Part shown: piece by piece, positions 6,442 through 10,435 of the stretch
Layout of the letters: the number at the start of each line of letters is the position of its first letter
Position numbering within the stretch: the first letter of the stretch is position 1
NCBI GenBank assembly: GCA_945871415.1
Contig: CAMBWG010000048.1
Span: 1 to 10,435 of the forward strand
Direction of reading: 5' to 3'
DNA from: an uncultured Desulfovibrio sp.
Lineage (GTDB): Bacteria; Desulfobacterota; Desulfovibrionia; Desulfovibrionales; Desulfovibrionaceae
Length of the DNA stretch: 10,435 bases
Notes under the pieces: model-generated
What the model saw: the letters and a program-made list of their open reading frames with translations, nothing else
Databases searched by the model: none
Told to the model about the DNA's origin: nothing
Position numbers and translations under genes: made by a program

Positions 6442-7104
6442 GAAACCGAAACGCAGACCGAGCATAAATTCATTGTTGTAGGGATCGTTTTCAAAGGTCA
6501 TGTTACCCAGCGAGACTTCGTTATGTCCGAGGCTCACAAAGCGATAGCCCAGGTCGACAGCCAGATTTTCATTGAAGCTGTAGCTCACGCCGACGCCGAG
6601 ATTCCAGGCGAAGTTGGTCATGGTATCATTGGCCGAACCAGCCCAGCCGCCCTGATTCCACTTGTACTCGGCATAGTTGAAGGCCATGCCCAGACCGCCG
6701 CCCACATAGGGGGTCAGGCCGAAATCGGTATGGAAGTCATAGTACAGGTTGGCAAACAGGGTCGTGCTGTTCCAGGTACCCTTGACCGTCCCGGAAGCGC
6801 CGCCGCGATAGACGTCCCATTCATGCTCGTTGTTGCCGCGCAGACCCAGCTCCAGCTCGAAACGCAGCGGCACCAGATAGTACTGCCAGAAATCGAAGCC
6901 TACAGCCAGAGCGCCCCCCATCGTGAACTGATCATGACGATCCATGGAACCGCTGAACGGAGCGTTATCCTTGGAGATGTCACCCGAATTCTGCAACGAA
7001 AGCAGGAATTTGGGCGCAAGGTACAGACCCGTGCCCTCGGCGGCGGCCATACCCGGCACCATCAGCGCGGCAACCAGAGCCACAGCAGCCAGAAAGCGTT
7101 TCAT
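6439..7104 (-). CDS. Outer-membrane beta-barrel protein, OmpA/OmpW-like
   Basis: 221 residues from the ATG at 7104, which has GGAGGA four bases upstream; an ATG at 7116 overlaps that ribosome site and is less likely. A clear signal peptide (MKRFLAAVALVAALMVPGMAAA, predicted cut after residue 22) sends it to the periplasm. The mature part is rich in aromatic and glycine residues with alternating strands typical of a small barrel: GLYLAPKFLLSL, GGALAVGFDF, LRFELELGLRG, TTLFANLYYDF, PYVGGGLGMAFNY, WNLGVGVSYSF, AVDLGYRFVSL and FMLGLRFGF. The C-terminal Phe fits the signal read by the BAM insertion machinery. The length suits an 8-stranded barrel; the ligand or role is unknown. It seems to be a single-gene unit with a long leader, repeat copy D and its own terminator. 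Confidence 0.88.
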   Translation of the reverse strand: MKRFLAAVALVAALMVPGMAAAEGTGLYLAPKFLLSLQNSGDISKDNAPFSGSMDRHDQFTMGGALAVGFDFWQYYLVPLRFELELGLRGNNEHEWDVYRGGASGTVKGTWNSTTLFANLYYDFHTDFGLTPYVGGGLGMAFNYAEYKWNQGGWAGSANDTMTNFAWNLGVGVSYSFNENLAVDLGYRFVSLGHNEVSLGNMTFENDPYNNEFMLGLRFGF

Positions 7105-7480
7105 ACATTCCTCCATGAGGTAAGAATCGGGGCCGCCTCCGAGGCTGCTCCCACCCTCATGCCGTCATCCCGGATGGAAAGCAGACCTCCGGCCCGAAAA
7201 TCGGAACCCCGGAACCGCTGTCGCAAAGCGGCTTCCGCCGGGCATCCCGACTCCCATCGGCCCAGCTTGTTCGTGACGCCGCACAGGGCAGCGCCCGCCG
7301 CGGAACCGTTCCGCGGCGTCCTCCGACGCAGAGTGCGGCGGCGACATCGAATCCCGTTGGATGATTTTTCATTTTACCGTCAAAGTCAAGAAAAGTTCTG
7401 GAATAATCCTAAAAAAAATCGAGACTAACTCTATAGAAAACTTGTAAAAAACAAAAAAAACGCGCATGTCACGCCGTCGC
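7105..7480 (-). promoter_or_regulatory. Long leader region of the beta-barrel gene, with a 21-bp palindrome
   Basis: No gene is supported here. A perfect 10-bp inverted repeat with one central base lies at 7297-7317 (GCCGCGGAAC, C, GTTCCGCGGC). An AT-rich stretch at about 7370-7465 probably holds the promoter: on the - strand there is TTGACT near 7388 and a TATAGA near 7434, but neither pairs with a good partner at normal spacing. Transcription from there would give a leader of roughly 250-320 bases. I did not recognise a known riboswitch. Confidence 0.4.
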
Positions 7481-7482
7481 CG

Positions 7483-7627
7483 GAGCATTTTCAGTTTGAA
7501 CCGCGTTGCGTTTCAAACCATACGGCCTGTCGTTTCACGGAAAAGCGTACTTTTTCCCCTCACTTCGGGCCGGACGGCGCTGTGCCGCCGCCTCGCGCTT
7601 CACCTTTTTCAAAGTTGAAACGCTCTA
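7483..7627 (+). repeat. Intergenic repeat, copy E
   Basis: One of the fullest copies: GAGCATTTTCAGTTTGAACCGCG, TTTCAAACCATACGGCCTGTCG, a stem region, CGGACGGCGCTGTGCCGCCG, then TTTTTCAAAGTTGAAACGCTCTA. The two ends are imperfect inverted repeats of each other. It does not abut a stop codon; it lies between the terminator at 7632-7672 and the beta-barrel promoter region. Confidence 0.85.
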
Positions 7628-7631
7628 AAAC

Positions 7632-7672
7632 ACTCAAAAAGGGCGGCCCGCCTTCCGGCAGTGCCGCCCTCA
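7632..7672 (-). terminator. Rho-independent terminator of the permease gene
   Basis: AGGGCGGC (7640-7647) pairs with GCCGCCCT (7663-7670); on the - strand five T follow (7636-7640 as A on +). It sits between repeat copies E and F, about 200 bases past the permease stop, and would stop read-through into the beta-barrel leader. Confidence 0.75.
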
Positions 7673-7674
7673 AT

Positions 7675-7800
7675 CCAGAGTATCTTCAAACCATACGGCC
7701 TGTCGCTTCACGGAAAAAGCGTGCTTTTTCCGCTCACTCCGGGCCGGGCGGCGCTGTGCCGCCGTATCGCGTTTTACCTTTTTCAAGGCTAAAACGCTCT
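7675..7800 (+). repeat. Intergenic repeat, copy F
   Basis: Lacks part of the left arm (CCAGAGTATC joins directly to TTCAAACC), then runs CATACGGCCTGTCG, a perfect hairpin CGGAAAAAGC (7711-7720)/GCTTTTTCCG (7723-7732), GGGCCGGGCGGCGCTGTGCCGCCG, and ends AAAACGCTCT. Same orientation as copy E, with a terminator between them. The 76 bases between it and the permease stop carry only a weak GCGTCT/AGACGC stem. Confidence 0.85.
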
Positions 7801-7876
7801 GATTTTCGCGTCTTACGTATTGCAGACGCTTTTGCCGCAGCCTGTCGCGCTTCCGCTACGCCGCGAAAAACAGAAG

Positions 7877-8623
7877 CTATCCAATCCAGCCCAGCACTTC
7901 ACGTCCCAGCAGAAAGAGCCCCAGAAGGCAGCAGATGGCGCCGATACCCCGCCGCAGCATCTGTACCGGCAGACGCTTTGCGACGGCGACGCCCGCCACA
8001 AAGCCCGCGACCTGAAACAGCCCCATCAGCGGTAAAGCGGCCCAGTCCACATTCCCGTTCACGGCGCAGCCGACAGCCCCGGACATGGCCGTTGCCAGCT
8101 GATAGGGCTGCGCCAGCCCTATGGCCGTAAGGGGATGAAAGCCCACAAGAATCATCCACGGAATGGAAAGCACCGGCCCCCCGGCTCCGGTAAGCCCCGC
8201 CATCAGTCCTGTTGCCGCGCCGATCAGAAACAGGCCGCCGGGTGTGTGCCAGAAAGGCGCTTTTTTTCCCTGCCCCGTGGGGCGGAATACGCCGACACCG
8301 GAGAACAGCACCATGATCGCCAGAAGAACAATCAGCGGACTGCCCGGCAGAAGGGAGGCCAGCAGCCCGCCCGGAGCCGCGCCGGCAAGGCCGCCCAGCG
8401 CAAAGGGAACAGCCTCCCGCACGGAAAAGGTGCGCAGCCTGCAACCATACATATAGATGCCGGCCACGGCTACCGCCATGAAGGAAGCCAGCGTTGTTCC
8501 CATGGCCATGTGCGTCTCATAGCCGCTCCACAGCACCAGCGCAGGAGGCACCAGAATCCCCCCCACGCCGGAACAGCCCACAATAATGCCCACCACAAGA
8601 CACACGATAGAAATTACCAGCAT
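7877..8623 (-). CDS. TauE/SafE-family membrane permease
   Basis: 248 residues from the ATG at 8623, preceded by CGGGAAG; an in-frame extension to 8821 is hydrophilic, Arg-rich and overlaps the promoter of the opposite operon, so it is rejected. About eight hydrophobic segments fill the protein. The family's internal duplication is visible: GCSGVGGILVPPALVL near the N-terminus and GLTGAGGPVLSIPWMIL in the second half. TauE/SafE proteins are inner-membrane carriers, several linked to export or uptake of sulfur-containing anions such as sulfite, sulfoacetate or thiosulfate; the substrate here cannot be read from sequence. It is divergent from the ORP-type operon, with about 196 bases between the starts, so shared control or a role in supplying an anion to that system is possible but unproven. 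Confidence 0.88.
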   Translation of the reverse strand: MLVISIVCLVVGIIVGCSGVGGILVPPALVLWSGYETHMAMGTTLASFMAVAVAGIYMYGCRLRTFSVREAVPFALGGLAGAAPGGLLASLLPGSPLIVLLAIMVLFSGVGVFRPTGQGKKAPFWHTPGGLFLIGAATGLMAGLTGAGGPVLSIPWMILVGFHPLTAIGLAQPYQLATAMSGAVGCAVNGNVDWAALPLMGLFQVAGFVAGVAVAKRLPVQMLRRGIGAICCLLGLFLLGREVLGWIG

Positions 8624-8763
8624 GAACTTCCCGCTTTTCTGCTTTCCATAAGAGTATCGATGTTGTTGCCATTTCCGCAGGGCGCTTACCCTACGCCTGC
8701 CCTCTGCCGGACGCAAGCCGCGATCCGGGAAGGTTCCCGACGGAATATTTCCCGGCCGTCCTC

Positions 8764-8791
8764 TTGACATGTCCGCGGCAAAGATTATGCT
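8764..8791 (+). promoter_or_regulatory. Promoter of the ORP-type operon, with inverted repeat
   Basis: A perfect -35 box TTGACA (8764-8769) and a -10 box TATGCT (8786-8791) are 16 bases apart, giving a short leader of about 20 bases to the ATG at 8820. CTCAT (8790-8794) and ATGAG (8806-8810) form an inverted repeat over the likely start of transcription, a possible operator. I saw no sigma-54 (GGC/TGC type) promoter. Confidence 0.6.
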
Positions 8792-8819
8792 CATTTGTGC
8801 AAAACATGAGAGAAATACC

Positions 8820-9503
8820 ATGCCGCGTCCCAGACAATGCCGCTATGTGGCCGTTGCGCCCCATGTCACCTATTTCAAGCCCCGGGGCATTCCCATGACT
8901 GCGCTGGCAGAAGTACGCCTCAGTGTGGACGAGCTGGAGGCTCTGCGGCTGGCGGATCTGGAGGGCATGACCGGAAGCGAGGCCGCGCGCTGCATGCGCG
9001 TCTCGCGGCACACTTTCGGGCGCACGCTGGCCGCTGCCCGCCATACGGTGGCGCAGGCCCTGTGCCGCGGGCTTGCCCTGCGCATCGAGGGCGGCACCTA
9101 TGCCGTGGCCGACGTCGGTACGGCCGCGGTATCCGCAAAGGAGAACATCATGCAGAAAATAGCCATTTCCAGTGAAGGCCCCACGCTTGACGATGCCGTT
9201 GATCCCCGTTTCGGACGGGCGGGCGGCTTTGTAATCCTTGCTCTGCCGGACATGACGCCGCAGTATCTCGACAACGGCGCATCCCAGACCATGAGCATGG
9301 GCGCGGGCATTGAAACGGCCGAACGGATGGCCCGCGAGGGCGTGCAGGTCGTGCTGAGCGGCTACGTGGGCCCCAAGGCCTTTGAAGCGCTGACCGCGGC
9401 GGGCATCAAGGTCTGCCAGAATGTGGACGGCGGCAGTGTGCGCGAAGCCGTGGAGCGCTTCGTCAAGGGCGAGCTGCCCTTTGCCGACGCTCCCAATAAA
9501 TAG
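8820..9503 (+). CDS. DUF134 HTH protein fused to a NifX/ORP-like domain
   Basis: 227 residues. The first 100 are a DUF134 domain: MPRPRQCRYVAVAPHVTYFKP, the LSVDELEALRLADLEGMTG helix (35-52), then a helix-turn-helix-like EAARCMRVSRHTFGRTLAAAR (54-74) and ALRIEGG. From about 111 is a dinitrogenase iron-molybdenum cofactor (NifX/NifB-type) domain: MQKIAISSEGPTLDDAVDPRFGRA, a central GIETAERMAREGVQVVLSGYVGPKA, and GSVREAVERFVKGEL. In Desulfovibrio the orange protein ORP is a domain of this type holding a Mo-Cu-sulfur cluster. The start at 8820 is chosen because the upstream ATG at 8769 overlaps the -35 box. The linker has its own ribosome site and ATG (9150). The N-terminal part may bind the operon's own control region. 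Family assignment is confident, cluster type is inferred. Confidence 0.88.
   Translation: MPRPRQCRYVAVAPHVTYFKPRGIPMTALAEVRLSVDELEALRLADLEGMTGSEAARCMRVSRHTFGRTLAAARHTVAQALCRGLALRIEGGTYAVADVGTAAVSAKENIMQKIAISSEGPTLDDAVDPRFGRAGGFVILALPDMTPQYLDNGASQTMSMGAGIETAERMAREGVQVVLSGYVGPKAFEALTAAGIKVCQNVDGGSVREAVERFVKGELPFADAPNK
9138..9152 (+). promoter_or_regulatory. Internal ribosome site and start inside the fusion gene
   Basis: AAGGAG (9138-9143), six bases, then ATG (9150-9152), in frame with the fusion gene and exactly at the first residue of the NifX/ORP domain (Met111). Initiation here would give a free 117-residue ORP-like protein. The signal is stronger than the weak GAGAG before the full-length start at 8820. 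Confidence 0.6.
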
Positions 9504-9512
9504 GAGTCGGTC

Positions 9513-10400
9513 ATGCGCATTGCCATTGCCAGCGGCAAGGGCGGAGCCGGAAAAACCAGCGTCACCGCCTCTCTGGCCCGCGTCTGGAACAGTCCTCTTG
9601 TGGCTGTGGATACCGATGCGGAAGCCCCCAATCTGCATCTCTTTCTCAAGCCGCGTCTTTTCGAGAGCATGCAGGCCGGGCTGGACGTGCCCCGGCTGGA
9701 TGTCGCCCGCTGCGACGCCTGCGGGCGCTGCCGCGATATCTGCCGTTACAAGGCCATTGCCGCCTTTGCCGGGAAAATCTCCCTGTTCCCCGACATGTGC
9801 CACGGCTGCGGCGGCTGTTTTGCCGTCTGCCCGCATGATGCGCTGGAAGTGACGCAGCGCGAGCTCGGCGTCATCGAAAACGGCGATGCGCTTGACGGAA
9901 CCATCCGTTTCCTCATGGGAAGGACGCGCATCGGCGAAGCCATGACGCCTCCTCTGCTCCGCCGGCTGCACGCCCGTCTGGACGCCCTGCTTCAGGAAGC
10001 CGACGCCGACGCGCTGCTGGATGCCCCTCCGGGCGTCAGCTGTCCGGCCGTGACGGTGGCCCGCGATGTGGACATACTGCTTCTTGTGGCCGATCCCACG
10101 CCCTTCGGCTTCCATGATTTCCAGCTTGCCCATCAGGCATTCAGCCCGCTGCAAAAGCCTCTTGCCGTTGTTGTGAATCGTGCCGGAGCCGAGGGCAATA
10201 CCGACGGCGACGAAGCGGTGCGCGCCTACTGTCGCCGGGAAGGGCTTCCCCTGCTGGCCGAACTGCCCTTTGAACGCGCCGCGGCCGAGCAGTATGCCGC
10301 CGGATCGCTGCTGGCGGATCTTTCGGACGTCTGGCGGCAGCGCTTTGCCGCTCTGCGCGATGCCCTGCGTCAACTGGGGCGGGAGGTGTCCCATGCGTGA
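9513..10400 (+). CDS. Mrp/MinD-type ATPase with two [4Fe-4S] motifs (ORP operon)
   Basis: 295 residues. The deviant Walker A is ASGKGGAGKTS (6-16), followed by AVDTDAEAPNLHLFL (31-45). A ferredoxin-like insert carries CX2CX2CX3C twice (Cys67, 70, 73, 77 and Cys96, 99, 102, 106), each fit to hold a [4Fe-4S] cluster. The C-terminal part restores the ATPase fold with LLDAPPG (switch II), LLLVADPTPFGFHDFQLA and VVVNRAG. Proteins of this make-up belong to the anaerobe Mrp/ORP complex and are thought to build or handle the ORP metal cluster, by analogy with Mrp/Nbp35 iron-sulfur carriers. The start follows the fusion gene by 9 bases, and AGGAG overlaps the preceding TAG. The last 8 bases overlap the next gene, so all three are one operon. 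Confidence 0.92.
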   Translation: MRIAIASGKGGAGKTSVTASLARVWNSPLVAVDTDAEAPNLHLFLKPRLFESMQAGLDVPRLDVARCDACGRCRDICRYKAIAAFAGKISLFPDMCHGCGGCFAVCPHDALEVTQRELGVIENGDALDGTIRFLMGRTRIGEAMTPPLLRRLHARLDALLQEADADALLDAPPGVSCPAVTVARDVDILLLVADPTPFGFHDFQLAHQAFSPLQKPLAVVVNRAGAEGNTDGDEAVRAYCRREGLPLLAELPFERAAAEQYAAGSLLADLSDVWRQRFAALRDALRQLGREVSHA

Positions 10401-10435
10401 AATCGTCGTCATCAGCGGCAAGGGCGGAACGGGTA
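10393..10435 (+). CDS. Second Mrp/MinD-type ATPase, 5' end only
   Basis: Fourteen codons (MREIVVISGKGGTG) are in the window. They start at an ATG overlapping the previous stop by 8 bases, with GGGAGG (10381-10386) upstream. The beginning of a deviant Walker A, SGKGGTG, matches the neighbouring ATPase. Paired ATPases of this kind are usual in ORP gene clusters. The frame is open at the window edge. Confidence 0.85.
   Translation, partial: MREIVVISGKGGTG

Noticed and set aside
7105..7370. Riboswitch (cobalamin or other) in the beta-barrel leader
   Set aside because: The leader is long and structured, but none of the conserved core motifs I know could be found.
6523..7428. 301-codon open frame on the + strand
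   Set aside because: Antisense to the beta-barrel gene, which has a signal peptide, GGAGGA site and barrel strands.
412..7800. CRISPR array as an explanation for the recurring intergenic sequence
   Set aside because: The copies are over 100 bp, scattered over 7 kb, in both orientations, and without regular spacers or cas genes.
8624..8821. N-terminal extension of the permease to 8821
   Set aside because: The extra 66 residues are hydrophilic and Arg-rich, overlap the divergent promoter, and the family starts with a membrane segment at 8623.
8691..10421. 576-codon open frame on the - strand
   Set aside because: Antisense to the ORP-type operon; the + strand genes have Walker and cluster-binding motifs.

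Overview
The window looks like chromosomal DNA from an anaerobic, GC-rich delta-proteobacterium (Desulfobacterota), most likely in or near Desulfovibrionaceae. This is inferred from the Mrp/ORP-type genes at the right end (a family confined to anaerobes and best known from Desulfovibrio), the style of the RF2 and DnaA proteins, and the mix of housekeeping genes. No RNA gene, CRISPR array, transposase or phage gene was found.

Layout. On the + strand: the 3' end of prfB (1-414); a two-gene unit of a degenerate GGDEF-type protein and a MinD/FlhG-like ATPase (675-2396); then an HU/IHF-type protein and dapA (2881-4071). On the - strand: dnaA (start 5853, end 4360), an outer-membrane beta-barrel protein (7104 to 6439) and a TauE/SafE-type permease (8623 to 7877). 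Back on the + strand, divergent from the permease: a DUF134-NifX (ORP-like) fusion, a MinD-type ATPase with two [4Fe-4S] motifs, and the first 14 codons of a second such ATPase (8820-10435). The last three genes are tightly packed, the last two overlapping, as expected for an operon building an ORP metal-sulfur cluster.

Two non-coding layers stand out. First, six copies (A-F) of an intergenic repeat of about 110-145 bp, with ends reading TAGAGC inward, occur in both orientations. Four abut a gene end so exactly that the gene's TAG stop codon is the repeat's terminal TAG (prfB, the MinD-like gene, dapA, the beta-barrel gene). Several then lie between the stop codon and a Rho-independent terminator. 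This looks like a MITE/REP-like element that targets CTAG at stop codons. Second, the roughly 240 bp upstream of dnaA is very AT-rich in an otherwise GC-rich window. It carries three evenly spaced ATCAACA boxes and a perfect 10-bp tandem repeat, so it is a candidate replication origin or dnaA control region. The DnaA itself departs from consensus at the arginine-finger and DNA-recognition positions.

The known pathways are translation termination, lysine/diaminopimelate synthesis, replication initiation and nucleoid structure. I see no complete undescribed system. The best leads are the stop-codon repeat, the divergent DnaA with its AT-rich region, and an internal ribosome site inside the ORP fusion gene that could release ORP as a separate protein.
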